A DNA stretch of 64,000 bases from Blastococcus xanthinilyticus (GCF_008124835.1 NZ_VNHW01000007.1:168172-232171), one strand, 5' to 3'; counted from the first letter of the stretch, positions 34,632-44,872 are shown. Translations and numbers: made by a program. Notes: generated by a model not told the origin, from the letters alone.

Positions 34632-35468
34632 TCAGCGCAGCGCCGTCACCAGCGCCGCCGACGACTCCTCCGAGGTCAGCACGACGAACCCGAGCTCGGC
34701 CAGCGTGACGGCGACCGCCTCGCCCATGAGCTGCTGCACGGCGCCGTCGGCGGCGGGGCCGCGCACGCCCTGCACGCTCATCCGGTCGTGGGTGCGCCAG
34801 CTGACCAGGACCCCACCGGCGGCGGTGTCGGGCATCAGGCAGACCCCGCCGGCCGCGCGCTCCCCGGCGCCGTCGTAGAGCGGCAGGCCCGCCTCGACCA
34901 GCGCGGCGGCGACCTCGACGACCAGCGTGGTCAGCGGGTCGGTGTCGCTCAGCAGCTCGTCCCAGTCCTCCGGCAGGCGGTCCAGCTGGTCACCGAGCTC
35001 GGCCAGCCAGGCGCGGTCGACCGGCGAGGGGCGCGGCGCGACCGTGCCGTCGGGGCGGCGGACGCCGTGCACGGCGATGGCGGCGAGCTCCCCCGACAGC
35101 GCCGCCCAGTCGGCGTCGACCCGGTCGTCGAACGGGCCGGCCACCGCCTGCGCCCCGTCGTCCACCAGCCACCAGGTGGGAGCGGCGGCGGGCGCGGGCG
35201 CCGGGCGGACGGCGAGGGCGACGGCCTGCTGCTGCGGCTGGGTCCGGCCCCCGGCCGCGGCCGCCGCCCCGGCCTGCCCGGCGGTGCGGCGCCCCGCGGG
35301 GTGGTTGTCGGTGCGCGGCGCGGGCGCCTGCTGGGGCTCGCGGGCGGCGTTGCGGGCGAACTCGTACCGCGCCGTCGAGCTGGCGCCGAGGACGACCACG
35401 ACGGCGGTGCAGACGAGGAAGCCCAGCAGCGTGGCGGCCGGCCAGACCAGCATCGAACCCAGGGTCAC
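34632..35468 (-). CDS. Membrane-anchored hypothetical protein
   Basis: This protein of 278 residues (GTG 35468 behind AGGAG) has an N-terminal membrane helix (about 5-28), a Gln/Ala/Pro-rich linker to about residue 95, and an acidic domain of about 180 residues. The domain contains WWLVDDGAQAVAGPFDDRVDADWAAL, which is unusual in its spacing of Trp and acidic residues. No family is recognised. The active role is unknown; it faces the reductase gene tail to tail, four bases apart. Confidence 0.65.
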   Translation of the reverse strand: MTLGSMLVWPAATLLGFLVCTAVVVVLGASSTARYEFARNAAREPQQAPAPRTDNHPAGRRTAGQAGAAAAAGGRTQPQQQAVALAVRPAPAPAAAPTWWLVDDGAQAVAGPFDDRVDADWAALSGELAAIAVHGVRRPDGTVAPRPSPVDRAWLAELGDQLDRLPEDWDELLSDTDPLTTLVVEVAAALVEAGLPLYDGAGERAAGGVCLMPDTAAGGVLVSWRTHDRMSVQGVRGPAADGAVQQLMGEAVAVTLAELGFVVLTSEESSAALVTALR

Positions 35469-35801
35469 GGGACCACTCCTCAGCGGCTACGCCGCGGCGG
35501 GGGAAGTGCCGCGGACAGGTCAGACGCTAGGGCCCTCCACGGTCTTCCTCGGCAGCCGCGGACGCCGTTCTGACCGCCCGTCACCGAACCGTTGCGCCGA
35601 CCCCGGACAGCGCCCGGTGACCGGTCCTCCACGGCACCGTCTTGTCGACATCCAGCGCGCCGACCTGCGCAAACGCACTCGGGAGGCGTGCGATCAGGCC
35701 GTCGGCGCTCGGCGGCCCGGCATGTCGCGCCCCCTTTCCCCGGGACGCGGAACGGCCCGCCGGCTGGTGCCGACGGGCCGTTCGCGTGCTGCGTTACCGG
35801 G
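35469..35801. other. Intergenic region, 333 bases, with one terminator hairpin
   Basis: The first 280 bases upstream of the anchored protein hold its promoter but no pattern that I can define. At 35750-35783 a 10-bp stem (GAACGGCCCG and complement) lies 19 bases after the stop of the M6 protease gene on its strand and is a likely terminator. Confidence 0.5.
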
Positions 35802-38072
35802 TCAGTTGACCTGCACCCGCATGAGCTGACCGGCGGCGCTCATCCCCGTGACGGTGATGGTCGTGCCGGTCTTCGGGACGTCGACGCCGGTCCAGCCGTT
35901 GGCGTCGGGCTGCTCGCCCGGAGCCACCCACCAGTCCTTCGTGTCGTCGAAGGTCCGGACGGCCGGGAGGCCACCCACCCGGCCGGCCACGCCGGTGTCC
36001 GGGTCGTGCAGCGTCAGCTTGTCCGTCGGCTGGAGCCCGAAGGTCGAGTCGTAGGACTGGACCCGCGGCCGCCAGCTCTCGCCGTTGGTCCGGTCCTCGC
36101 CCTCGTCGTCGGTCGGCTCGTAGAGCAGGCCCGGGTGGGCGTCGACCGGCAGGACCAGGCCCGCGCCGGGGTGGGCGCCGACGTTGTTGTCGCTGTACTG
36201 GGTGTTCCAGTAGCTGATCAGCAGACCGTCCTGGTACGGGAAGTGCTCGACCCAGTCCGGCCGGTTCGGGTCACCGAAGTTGTACGGCCCCGTCTTCAGC
36301 CCCGTGTCGTAGCCCGTGTAGGCCCGGTTCTCGAGGATGTAGGCGTTGAAGAACGACTCGGTGGTCGTACCGGTGGTCACCTCGAACCCGTCCAGCGTCC
36401 AGTCGGTGACCGGGGTGCCGCCGATGCTCACGGCGTCGACCTGCAGGCCCGGCTCGGTGGCCGCACCGTCGGTCCAGTACCGGAAGCCGACGAGCGCGCC
36501 GTCGGGCACGGAGCTGATGTCCGCCGTCAGGTCGACCCACTCGCCACCGGTGCTGCCGGTGATGCCGTTGCCGAAGTTCTGGCCGTTGGGGTCGTCGGAG
36601 GTGGAGAGGTTCGTCGGCACCGAGGTGAAGGTGGCACCGCCGTCCGTGGTGTACGCCACGTAGGCGTAGTCCCAGTCCTCCTCGATCTGGTAGTTGACCT
36701 TGGCGGTCAGTTCACCGGCACCGGCCGGCTTGGGCGCCAGCATGGTGTGGTCGAGGTCGTCACCGGAGCCGGAGTACCAGAAGTCCTCACCCTCGAACGG
36801 CGTGCCGATCGTGGTGGTGACCTCCTTCTCCGGGAGGACGACGACGGCGGCCTGCTTCTCCTTGGTGTTGTACGCCGACGGGCCGAGACGCAGGCTGGCG
36901 CTGTCGCCGGCCTGGACCGTCTCGTAGTTCAGCCAGCCCAGCTGCAGCTTCTCCCAGGCGCCCATGTGGATCGGCTGGGTGCCGATGCCGTCCTCGGGGC
37001 GACCCGAGTTGCCGTACGAGCCGGAGCTCATCAGCGTCCAGAAGGCGGTGCTGTTCTCGGCGCCGCCGCTGTTGCCGGAGGTGTCGTACAGGTCCGGCAG
37101 GCCCAGGTCGTGGCCGAACTCGTGGGCGAAGACACCGACGCCGCCGTTCTCCGGCTCGACGGTGTAGTCACCGATCCAGTACTTCGAGCCACCGACCTGC
37201 GTGCCGCCGAGCGGGTTCACCCGGCCGTCGACCGTGGGGCCGCCGGTGCCGATGCGGGTCGTCTGGTTGTACCAGCGGTGCGACCAGATGGCGTCGTCGC
37301 CGAGGACCCCGCCGCCGACCTCCTCGCCCATGCCCGAGTGCACGGCCTGGAAGTGGTCGATGTAGCCGTCGGCCTCGTCGAAGTTGCCGTCGGCGTCGGA
37401 GTCGTAGCGGTCCCAGACGTCGAACTGCGAGAGGTACTCGTCGATCTGCTCCGCGGTCTTCCCGGCCGCGAGCTGACCCTCGTACCAGGCGTTCACCGAG
37501 TCGTTAACGAACTTCCAGGTGACGGCGTCACCGAGGTCGTTGTCGCCGTACGAGGCGCCGGTGCCGGGGACCTGCACCCAGTCCTCGACCTCACCGGTGA
37601 CGGTGTACCGGCCCGAGGAGAGCTGCTCGTAGAAGTTCGCCACCGAGTTCACCCCGGGAGCGGAGCTGTACAGCAGGGTGTCGAAGTAGCTCTGCGAGAA
37701 GTCCGACGTCCAGATGGTGGTGTTGTCCACCGAACGGTCCGGCTGCGGGATGGAGTTGTGCGGCAGGTCGCTGAACTCGCCGAGGACGGTCCAGATCGCG
37801 TCGCTGTCCTCCTGGGCCAGCTCGACGTAGCGGCCCGGGGACACCTCGACGACCTTGTTGTTGCCCTGCGGCGTGGCCTCACCGCTGAGCACCTGCTGGA
37901 GGGCCTCGGCGCGCAGCTCGCGCTGCTTGTCGACCAGCGGGCTGGACAGGTCGTGGGATCGTTCGGGGCTGGGGGTGCTGGGGGTGTCCTGCACCGGAGG
38001 CGCGGCGGACGCGGTCGCCGGGATGGCCAGGACCACGGCAGCACCGGCGACGACAGCCAGAGCTCTCTTCAA
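35802..38072 (-). CDS. Secreted M6-family metalloprotease (immune inhibitor A-like)
   Basis: This secreted protein of 756 residues starts at TTG 38072 with AGGAG eight bases upstream; that position gives a clean signal peptide (to about ATASA, residue 23). The zinc site HEFGHDLGLPD lies at 317-327. Around it are the M6 features SSGSYG and a long propeptide-like region before about residue 150. C-terminal modules with repeated β-strand patterns (VDLTADISSVPDGALVGFRYWTDG) are typical of immune inhibitor A proteins. It would degrade extracellular protein. Confidence 0.92.
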   Translation of the reverse strand: MKRALAVVAGAAVVLAIPATASAAPPVQDTPSTPSPERSHDLSSPLVDKQRELRAEALQQVLSGEATPQGNNKVVEVSPGRYVELAQEDSDAIWTVLGEFSDLPHNSIPQPDRSVDNTTIWTSDFSQSYFDTLLYSSAPGVNSVANFYEQLSSGRYTVTGEVEDWVQVPGTGASYGDNDLGDAVTWKFVNDSVNAWYEGQLAAGKTAEQIDEYLSQFDVWDRYDSDADGNFDEADGYIDHFQAVHSGMGEEVGGGVLGDDAIWSHRWYNQTTRIGTGGPTVDGRVNPLGGTQVGGSKYWIGDYTVEPENGGVGVFAHEFGHDLGLPDLYDTSGNSGGAENSTAFWTLMSSGSYGNSGRPEDGIGTQPIHMGAWEKLQLGWLNYETVQAGDSASLRLGPSAYNTKEKQAAVVVLPEKEVTTTIGTPFEGEDFWYSGSGDDLDHTMLAPKPAGAGELTAKVNYQIEEDWDYAYVAYTTDGGATFTSVPTNLSTSDDPNGQNFGNGITGSTGGEWVDLTADISSVPDGALVGFRYWTDGAATEPGLQVDAVSIGGTPVTDWTLDGFEVTTGTTTESFFNAYILENRAYTGYDTGLKTGPYNFGDPNRPDWVEHFPYQDGLLISYWNTQYSDNNVGAHPGAGLVLPVDAHPGLLYEPTDDEGEDRTNGESWRPRVQSYDSTFGLQPTDKLTLHDPDTGVAGRVGGLPAVRTFDDTKDWWVAPGEQPDANGWTGVDVPKTGTTITVTGMSAAGQLMRVQVN

Positions 38073-38327
38073 GGGTGGTTCTCCTGCGTTCGGAGGGAGA
38101 CCGACCGGCCGACCGGTGGGGAGCCACCGGAGGCCCTCACGGGCGGTCGCCGGGGACGTTAGGTGAGCCCCGCATCGTTGTCTACAAGTCGACACCAGCC
38201 GGTCACGGAACGAACCCGGCTCCGGGTCGGGAACTCCTGCGGTTACCTGGATGTTTACCCGTGCGAAACGATGCCGGTCGGTATGTCGAAGAGTTCCTGT
38301 CGTCCCACTGTGTGAGATGGAGCACTG

Positions 38328-38415
38328 CGGAGGGCGTGGGATTCGAACCCACGAAGAGGGGTCACCTCTTAGCGGTTTTCAAGACCGCCGCACTAGGCCG
38401 CTATGCGAGCCCTCC
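38328..38415 (-). tRNA. tRNA-Ser (anticodon UGA)
   Basis: The folded molecule has a 7-bp acceptor stem (GGAGGGC with GCCCTCC) and discriminator G. The anticodon arm reads GCGGT-CTTGAAA-ACCGC with anticodon TGA. It has the long variable arm of class II tRNAs and a T arm with GTTCGAA. CCA is not encoded. It is an ordinary serine tRNA for UCA codons, not tRNA-Sec, which would be longer and, in this lineage, need a CUA anticodon. Confidence 0.95.
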
Positions 38416-38510
38416 TGGCAGGTGGTGCGCCGCGGCGCCACCTCGCCGCGCCGGCCATGCTACGGAGTGCCGTCCCGGCCGACCGACCGGCCGGCGGTGC
38501 GAACGAACGA

Positions 38511-38548
38511 GCGGGCGCCACCGGCTCCGGAGAGCCGGTGGCGCCCGC
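38511..38548 (-). terminator. Strong hairpin after the 5'-nucleotidase gene
   Basis: A perfect 16-bp inverted repeat (arm GCGGGCGCCACCGGCT) with a 6-base loop lies 17 bases after the stop of the nucleotidase gene. No T-run follows, as usual here. Confidence 0.7.
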
Positions 38549-38565
38549 CTGTGCTCAGCCGGGGA

Positions 38566-40281
38566 TCAGCCGGTCACGGTGATCCGGTCGGTCTCCGGTG
38601 CGGACACCGGGTCCTCGGACAGGTAGGCCTGGAGCGCGTCGACGTCGAACCCGGGCTGGTTCACCACGTCCGTCCCCTCGGTGAGCACGGTGAACCCGTC
38701 CCCGCCGCCGGCCAGGAAGTTGTTCACCGTGATGCGGTAGGTCTCCCCCGGCGCGACGGCCTCGCCGCCGATGGAGAGCGACCCGGGGACCACGCTGCTG
38801 CCGTCCGCCGCCACCGCGTAGCGCACCGAGTCCGAGGGGGCGAGCACCCGGCCCACCTCGAACTGCTGGTTCAGCAGCGCGTACAGCTGCTCACCGGTCA
38901 GGTCGAGCGTGGTGAGCAGGTTGTTGAACGGCTGCACCTCGAAGGCCTCGCCGTAGGTCACGACCCCGTCGCCCTCGCCGGCCTCGGAGGAGGCGTAGAG
39001 CAGGTCGGCGCGCACCCCGCCGGGGTTCATGAACGCCGCGACCGCACCGGCCTCGTCGTCGGTGGCCGCCAGCTGCGCGTCGGCGATCAGGTTGCCCAGC
39101 GGCGACTCGCCCAGCAGCGACCCGACGAGGGGCTCCTGCGCGCGCACGACGTCCTCGGTGATCTCACCGACCGGCACGTTCGCGATCGGCTCGGCGAGCC
39201 GGGAGTAGCGCTCGACGAGCTCCTGCGCCTTGCGGTCGGGCCGGACGTCCCGGGTGACCACGACGTTCTCGGCGCTCGCGGCCACGACGTCGCCGGTGCG
39301 CTTGTCGAGGCTCAGGTCGATGTCGGTGATCAGCCGCCCGTTGGACAGCGCCTGGGTGACCAGCTTGCCGTCGATCTCGTCCTCGCCCTGGCAGACGAAC
39401 CCGTTGTGGTAGTGCCCGGTGAGGATGACGTCGACGGCGTCGTCGACCGCGTTGGCGATGTCGAAGGCCGGGCCGGTCGGGTCCTCGCAGGCGTTGATGC
39501 CGCCGCCCGCCACGCCGCCCTCGTGCAGCGAGACGACGATCGCCTCGACGCCGTCGGCGCGCAGCTCGGCGACGTAGCGGTTGATCGTCTCCACCTCGTC
39601 CTCGAAGCGGACGTCGGCGATGCCCTCGGCCGAGACGATGGAGGGGGTCTCGTCCAGGGTGAGGCCGATGACGCCCAGCGGCACACCCTTGAAGCGGTAG
39701 ACCTCGTACGGCGGCAGGATCGGCGCGTCGGTCTCCCGGTCCACGACGTTGGCGGCCAGCCAGTCGGCGTCGGAGCCGTTGTAGCCGGTGCCGTCCAGGC
39801 AGCCGTCCACGGGGTGGCACGCGCGGCCGTCGATGATGCGCTGGAGCTCGTCGACCCCCTCGTCGAACTCGTGGTTGCCGACCGCGGCGACGTCCAGGCC
39901 GAGCCGGTCCATCGCGTCGATGGTCGGCTCGTCGCGGAAGAGGGCCGACAGGAACGGGCTGCCGCCGATCAGGTCGCCGTTGCTGATCGTGAGCGTCTGG
40001 CGGTTCTGCGCCTCCAGCTGCCGGAGGTGGGTGGCGAAGTAGGTCAGGCCACCGGCGTCGACGACGCTGCCGTCGGCCAGCGTGACCCGCCCGCCGGAGC
40101 CCGAGGGCGGCTCCAGGGCGCCGTGGAAGTCGTTGAAGGCGAGCAGCTGGACCTCGACGGCCTTGTTGCCGGCCGGGGGATCCTGCGGACGGTCACCGGC
40201 CACCGCGGGCGCGGCGGCGGTGACGGCCAGGACGGCGAGGGACGCGGTCGCGGCGAGCGTGGCCAGGGGACGGGGCCTCAT
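38566..40281 (-). CDS. Secreted 5'-nucleotidase (UshA-type)
   Basis: This 571-residue exported enzyme has a signal peptide (to about residue 28, ending AVAG). The metallophosphatase domain shows LLAFNDFHG, NGDLIGGSPF, GNHEFDEG, VSLHEGG and TGHYHN, all metal- and phosphate-binding positions. The C-terminal substrate domain has NPGGVRADL and the TVNNFLAGGGDGF stretch. It would release phosphate from extracellular nucleotides. The ATG at 40281 follows AGGAGT. No wall-anchor signal is seen at the end. Confidence 0.93.
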   Translation of the reverse strand: MRPRPLATLAATASLAVLAVTAAAPAVAGDRPQDPPAGNKAVEVQLLAFNDFHGALEPPSGSGGRVTLADGSVVDAGGLTYFATHLRQLEAQNRQTLTISNGDLIGGSPFLSALFRDEPTIDAMDRLGLDVAAVGNHEFDEGVDELQRIIDGRACHPVDGCLDGTGYNGSDADWLAANVVDRETDAPILPPYEVYRFKGVPLGVIGLTLDETPSIVSAEGIADVRFEDEVETINRYVAELRADGVEAIVVSLHEGGVAGGGINACEDPTGPAFDIANAVDDAVDVILTGHYHNGFVCQGEDEIDGKLVTQALSNGRLITDIDLSLDKRTGDVVAASAENVVVTRDVRPDRKAQELVERYSRLAEPIANVPVGEITEDVVRAQEPLVGSLLGESPLGNLIADAQLAATDDEAGAVAAFMNPGGVRADLLYASSEAGEGDGVVTYGEAFEVQPFNNLLTTLDLTGEQLYALLNQQFEVGRVLAPSDSVRYAVAADGSSVVPGSLSIGGEAVAPGETYRITVNNFLAGGGDGFTVLTEGTDVVNQPGFDVDALQAYLSEDPVSAPETDRITVTG

Positions 40282-40425
40282 GCGGTACTCCTCCGGGAGG
40301 GGGGCGGTTCCCGGTCACCGTAGGTCGCTCGCCGCGCGATCGGGAAGTGAACAGTGGAGGAAGCCGCAGGGGCTGCGCCGGGCCGCCGCGACCGGCTGCG
40401 GGGGAGCTCCCGCCGCGGGCGCAGA

Positions 40426-41637
40426 ATGACCGCGATGACCACCACCGCCACGGGGCGGCGCACCGCCTGGCGGCTGGTGCTGCCGGCCGCCGCCCTCGTG
40501 CTCGTGGCCCTGTGCCTGCGGGCGCCGTTCACCGCCGTGGGCCCGCTGCTGGGCGAGCTGGGCGGGGAGCTGTCGCTCTCCACCGGCGCGCTCGCCGTCG
40601 TCACCGCGCTGCCGCTGCTGTGCTTCGGCCTGGTCTCCCCGTTCGCGCCCTCGCTCGCGGCGCGCCTCGGCGTGCACCGCGCCGTGCTCCTGGGCGTCGT
40701 CGCCCTCGTGGCCGGCGTCCTGCTCCGGCTGGCCGGCGCACCGGGCCTCTACGCGGGCACGGTGCTGCTCACCGCCGGCATCGCCGTGGCCAACGTGCTC
40801 CTGCCGGCCGCCGCGCGGGCGGAGTACGGGGCCCGCAGCGCCCTCGTCCTCGGCATGATCGTGGCCTCGATGGCGGCCTCGGCCAGCATCGGGGCCGGTC
40901 TCGCGCAGCCCCTGGCCGACGTCGCCGGGAGTGCGGTGCTCGGCCTGGCGCTGTGGGCCGTCCCGGTGCTCGTGGCGCTGGCCGCCATCGCGGCCCTGGC
41001 CCGCGAGCGGTGGCGCGCGCCGCGACCGGCGGCGGCGCCCCGGGGCGCCCGCGCCGCCCTGCTGCGCGACCGGGTCGCGCTCCTCGTCACCCTCTTCTTC
41101 GGGCTCCAGTCGCTGGCCTTCTACGCCATGCTCACCTGGCTGGCCGAGATCCTCGAGGACGACGCCGGGGTCTCCCCCGTCACCGCCGGCGGCCTGGTGG
41201 CGCTCGCCGCCGCTCTGGGCGTGCCCGCCGCGCTCCTCGTCCCGCCGCTCGCCGCGCGCCGGCCCGGCCAGGGCGGCTGGGTGGTGCTGGGCACCGTCCC
41301 CGTCCTCGTGGGCATCGTCGGCCTGCTGATCGCCCCCGGCGCGGCTCCGCTGCTGTGGGCGCTGCTGTACGGGGCCGGGACCGGCATCTCGTTCCCGCTG
41401 GCCATGACGCTGGTCCTGCAGCGCACCCGCGACGTCGGCCAGACCGGCCGGCTCTCGGCGTCCGCGCAGAGCCTGGGGTACCTGGTGGCCGCGACCGGCC
41501 CGCTCGCCGTCGGCCTGCTGCACGAGGCGACCGGCGGCTGGGAGCCCGGGCTGGTCTTCCTGCTGGGGGTCGTCGCCGCCCAGCTCGCCGTCGGGCTGGC
41601 GGCCGCGCGACCCCGGCTCGTCGGCGAGGGCGTCTGA
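40426..41637 (+). CDS. MFS transporter, CynX/NimT-like
   Basis: This 403-residue protein has about twelve hydrophobic helices with an early LRAPFTAVGPLLGEL and GVHRAVLLG between helices 2 and 3, as in the cyanate/nitroimidazole (CynX/NimT) MFS group. The midpoint loop is short and basic. The transported compound is unknown. ATG 40426 is used, with ATG 40435 as alternative. It diverges from the nucleotidase across 144 bases. Confidence 0.85.
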   Translation: MTAMTTTATGRRTAWRLVLPAAALVLVALCLRAPFTAVGPLLGELGGELSLSTGALAVVTALPLLCFGLVSPFAPSLAARLGVHRAVLLGVVALVAGVLLRLAGAPGLYAGTVLLTAGIAVANVLLPAAARAEYGARSALVLGMIVASMAASASIGAGLAQPLADVAGSAVLGLALWAVPVLVALAAIAALARERWRAPRPAAAPRGARAALLRDRVALLVTLFFGLQSLAFYAMLTWLAEILEDDAGVSPVTAGGLVALAAALGVPAALLVPPLAARRPGQGGWVVLGTVPVLVGIVGLLIAPGAAPLLWALLYGAGTGISFPLAMTLVLQRTRDVGQTGRLSASAQSLGYLVAATGPLAVGLLHEATGGWEPGLVFLLGVVAAQLAVGLAAARPRLVGEGV

Positions 41638-41647
41638 CCGTGCTTGT

Positions 41648-41720
41648 GCCGAGTGCGCACTTGATGTCGACGGACACGCCGTGCCGCGGCGTGTCGGCCG
41701 ACGGCAACTGCCCACTCGGC
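41648..41720. repeat. Long imperfect palindrome, family B copy 1
   Basis: Outer arms GCCGAGTG and CACTCGGC close a 73-base element with an inner GACACGCC/GGCGTGTC stem. It fills most of the convergent gap between the MFS and peptide-transporter genes. The outer end CAACTGCCCACTCGGC and inner GGACACGCCG recur at 60633-60704. Confidence 0.6.
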
Positions 41721-41733
41721 GCGGGACGAGCGG

Positions 41734-42783
41734 TCAGGGGTCGGCGGTGACGCCCTCCGGCGTGCGGGTGACCGGGGTGCCGACGACGCCGTGCAGGTGG
41801 CAGGCGGCCAGCTGACCGGGCGCCCCGGCCGCGTGCAGCGCGGGGTCGACGTCGTCGCACGGCTCGAACACGTACGGGCAGCGGGTGCGGAAGCGGCAGC
41901 CGCTCGGCACGGCCGAGGGTGAGGGCACGTCGCCGGTGAGCACGATCCGCTTCCGGGCCCGCTCCTGCGCCGGGTGCGGCACCGGCACGGCGGACAGCAG
42001 CGCCTGCGTGTACGGCATCTGCGGATCTCTGCCCACCGCGGCGGCCGGCCCGATCTCGACCACCCGGCCCAGGTACATGACCGCGATCCGGTCGGAGATG
42101 TGCCGGACGGCGGACAGGTCGTGCGAGATGAACAGCAGCGTGAGCCCGAGCTGCCGCTGCAGCCGGCGCAGCAGGTTCAGCACCTGGGCCTGCACGCTCA
42201 CGTCGAGGGACGCGATCGCCTCGTCGCACACCAGGAAGTCCGGCTCCCCCGCCAGCGCTCGCGCGATGCCGACGCGCTGCCGCTGGCCGCCGGAGAACTC
42301 GTGCGGGTAGCGGCCGGCCACCGCAGGGTCGAGGCCGACCAGCTCCAGCAGCTCGCCCACGCGGGCGGCGCGTTCCCGCTTGCCCGACCGCAGGCCGTGC
42401 ACCTCCAGCGGCTCGCTCACCGTCTGCGCGACAGTGCGGCGGGGGTCGAGCGAGGCGAACGGGTCCTGGAACACCATGCCGGCCCGGCGGCGCATCTCCT
42501 TGAGCCCCCGGCGGTCCAGCGAGGTGACGTCGGCGCCGTCGAAGGTGACCGTGCCGCCGGTGGGCGGAACGAGCCGCAGCAACGCGTTGCCCAGCGTGGA
42601 CTTCCCGCAGCCGGACTCCCCGACCAGGCCCAGGGTCTCGCCGCGCAGGATGTCGAGGTCCACGCCGTCCACGGCCCGGAGCACGCCGCCGCCCCTGCCG
42701 CGCAGACCCCTGCCGCCGACCGGGAAGTGCACCTCCAGCCCGCGGGCGGAGACCAGGACGTCGCTCGCCGACCGGTCGTTCAT
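41734..42783 (-). CDS. Oligopeptide ABC transporter ATP-binding protein (OppF-like)
   Basis: This 349-residue ATPase starts at ATG 42783 inside the stop of the previous gene (ATGA). Walker A is GESGCGKST, the signature is FSGGQRQR, and Walker B is [13 protein letters not shown]. The C-terminal oligopeptide domain with [14 protein letters not shown] supplies Cys ligands typical of the Opp/Dpp class, which may bind a cluster. It forms a heterodimer with the OppD-like partner. Confidence 0.93.
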   Translation of the reverse strand: MNDRSASDVLVSARGLEVHFPVGGRGLRGRGGGVLRAVDGVDLDILRGETLGLVGESGCGKSTLGNALLRLVPPTGGTVTFDGADVTSLDRRGLKEMRRRAGMVFQDPFASLDPRRTVAQTVSEPLEVHGLRSGKRERAARVGELLELVGLDPAVAGRYPHEFSGGQRQRVGIARALAGEPDFLVCDEAIASLDVSVQAQVLNLLRRLQRQLGLTLLFISHDLSAVRHISDRIAVMYLGRVVEIGPAAAVGRDPQMPYTQALLSAVPVPHPAQERARKRIVLTGDVPSPSAVPSGCRFRTRCPYVFEPCDDVDPALHAAGAPGQLAACHLHGVVGTPVTRTPEGVTADP

Positions 42784-43832
42784 CCCTGCCCTCCCTCGGT
42801 GCACCAGGTGGCCGCGCGGTGCGGCAGCCGCGACCCCTCCTCGAGCGCCCCGGACGCGGTCGCGCCCGCCGCCGCGCGGGACACCACGGCCAGCGGGGGC
42901 TGCTCGGTCTCGCAGCGCGGATCGGCCCGCACCGGGCAGCGCGGCCAGAACACGCAGCCCGGCGGCAGGTCGGTGGGCGGCGGCGGCAGCCCGGGGACGG
43001 TGGTCAGCTCGGGCACCTCGCCGTCGGGCCCCGCCGGCGCGGCGAGGTCCGGCAGGGAGCCCAGCAGCCCGCGCGTGTAGGGGTGCGCCGGCCGCTCGAG
43101 GACGTCGTCGACCGTCCCGTCCTCGACGCAGCGCCCGCCGTACATGACCAGCACGCGGTCGGCGATCCCGGCGACCACCCCGAGGTCGTGGGTGATCCAG
43201 ATGACGCCGGTGCCGTGCTCGGCCTGCAGCTTCTCGACCAGGTCGATGATCTGCGCCTGCACCGTGACGTCCAGCGCCGTCGTCGCCTCGTCGGCGATCA
43301 GCAGCGACGGCGAGTTGCTCAGCGCGATGGCGATGACCACCCGCTGCCGCATGCCGCCCGACAGCTCGTGCGGATAGCGGTCCAGCGCCTTCTCGGGATC
43401 GGGCAGGCCGACCTCGCGCAGCAGCTCCGCCGCCCGCGTCCGTGCGGCGGACTTCGAGACGTCGCCGTGCGCCCGGATGCCCTCGACCAGCTGGCGGCCG
43501 ATGGTGAGCACCGGGTTCAGCGAGGTCATCGGGTCCTGGAACACCATGCCGGCCCCCGGGCCGCGCACCTGGCGCAGCCGCTCGGGTGGCATCGTCAGCA
43601 GGTCCTCGCCCTGGAGCAGCGCCCGGCCGGTCACCGTCGCCACCCGCGCCGGCAGCAGCCCCAGCAGCGCCAGCACCGAGACGCTCTTGCCGCTGCCGGA
43701 CTCCCCCACGACGGCGACGGTCTCCCCCGCCCCCACGGTGTAGCTCAGCCCGTTGACCACCTCGGCCGGGCCGCGCGGGGTGCGCAGCCGCACCCGCAGG
43801 TCCTCGACCTCCAGCACCGGGTCACCGCTCAC
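42780..43832 (-). CDS. Oligopeptide ABC transporter ATP-binding protein (OppD-like)
   Basis: This 350-residue ATPase starts at GTG 43832 within the stop of the OppC-like gene (GTGA). Walker A is GESGSGKS, the signature is LSGGMRQR, and Walker B is [12 protein letters not shown]. The C-terminal [15 protein letters not shown] matches the Opp/Dpp zinc- or cluster-like motif. It ends with a coupled ATGA to the OppF-like gene. Confidence 0.93.
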   Translation of the reverse strand: MSGDPVLEVEDLRVRLRTPRGPAEVVNGLSYTVGAGETVAVVGESGSGKSVSVLALLGLLPARVATVTGRALLQGEDLLTMPPERLRQVRGPGAGMVFQDPMTSLNPVLTIGRQLVEGIRAHGDVSKSAARTRAAELLREVGLPDPEKALDRYPHELSGGMRQRVVIAIALSNSPSLLIADEATTALDVTVQAQIIDLVEKLQAEHGTGVIWITHDLGVVAGIADRVLVMYGGRCVEDGTVDDVLERPAHPYTRGLLGSLPDLAAPAGPDGEVPELTTVPGLPPPPTDLPPGCVFWPRCPVRADPRCETEQPPLAVVSRAAAGATASGALEEGSRLPHRAATWCTEGGQG

Positions 43833-44872
43833 CGGTCGCCCCCGCTGCCCGCGGCGTCGCCGGCCACCGCGGCGTCGCCGGCCACCGCGGCGCCGCCGAC
43901 CGCGGCACTGCCACTGGCGGCCTTGCCGCTGCCGGCCATCAGCGTGCGCTGCCGCGGGTCGAGCGCGTCGCGCAGCCCGTCGCCGAGCAGGTTGAAGCAG
44001 AGCACCGTCAGGAAGATCGCCATCCCCGGGAAGAAGGCCAGCCACCAGGCCAGCTCGATGTAGCCGCGCCCCTCGGCCAGCATCAGCCCCCACGACGGGT
44101 TCGGCGGCTGGGTCCCCAGCCCGAGGAAGGACAGCGCCGCCTCCGCCAGCACCGCGAAGGCCAGGCTGATCGAGGTCTGCACGATGATCGGCGGCGCGGC
44201 GTTCGGGAGGATGTGCCGGGTGAGGAGCCGCCAGTCCGAGGCGCCCACCGAGCGGGAGGCCCGCACGTAGACCTCCTCGCGCACGCCGAGCACGCTGGCG
44301 CGGGTGACCCGGGCGAAGATCGGCGTGTAGACGATGCCGATGGCCAGCGCGGTGTTGCCCGAGCCCGGCCCCCGCACGGCCAGGACGGCGATCGCCAGCA
44401 GCACCGCCGGGAAGGCGAACAGCATGTCCATGAACCGCATGAGGACGTCGTCGACCCACTTGCCGTAGTAGCCGGCGAGCAGGCCGATGAGCGTGCCCGC
44501 GACCAGCGCGAAACCGACGGCGAGGAAGCCGACCCGCAGCGACACCGAGGCGCCGAGGATCACCCGGCTGAGGATGTCGCGGCCGAGGTCGTCGGTGCCG
44601 AAGGGGTGCGACCAGCTGGGCGACTGCAGCCGGTCGGCGACCGAGATGTCGTTGGCCCCCTCGGGCGCGAACGTGTCGTCGAGGACCGCCACGACGACGA
44701 TGAGCAGCAGCAGCACCCCGGCGACGGCGGCCGTGGGGTTGTGCAGCAGCAGGCTCAGCGTCTCCCGCCACTGCGGGCGGGCCGGCCGCAGCGTGGCCGC
44801 CGGCGACGTCCCGGGGGCACCGGCCGGGGTGTCCGGCGAGTTGCCGGGTTCGGGGACGGGCGCGCCGGTCAT
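43829..44872 (-). CDS. Oligopeptide ABC transporter permease (OppC-like)
   Basis: This 347-residue permease has an N-terminal soluble part (about 40 residues), a first helix, an outer loop with HPFGTDDLGRDILSRV typical of OppC/DppC, and the inner EAA motif region (EVYVRASRSVGASDWRLLTRHILPN). The last roughly 30 residues are a low-complexity Ala/Gly/Asp tail (AAVAGDAAVAGDAAGSGG) coded by a tandem repeat, absent from typical family members. Confidence 0.92.
   Translation of the reverse strand: MTGAPVPEPGNSPDTPAGAPGTSPAATLRPARPQWRETLSLLLHNPTAAVAGVLLLLIVVVAVLDDTFAPEGANDISVADRLQSPSWSHPFGTDDLGRDILSRVILGASVSLRVGFLAVGFALVAGTLIGLLAGYYGKWVDDVLMRFMDMLFAFPAVLLAIAVLAVRGPGSGNTALAIGIVYTPIFARVTRASVLGVREEVYVRASRSVGASDWRLLTRHILPNAAPPIIVQTSISLAFAVLAEAALSFLGLGTQPPNPSWGLMLAEGRGYIELAWWLAFFPGMAIFLTVLCFNLLGDGLRDALDPRQRTLMAGSGKAASGSAAVGGAAVAGDAAVAGDAAGSGGDR

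Noticed and set aside
38328-38415. Possible tRNA-Sec near the selenoprotein
   Set aside because: The anticodon is UGA in the sense of reading UCA (serine), the acceptor and T arms have normal serine-tRNA lengths, and UAG decoding would need a CUA anticodon.
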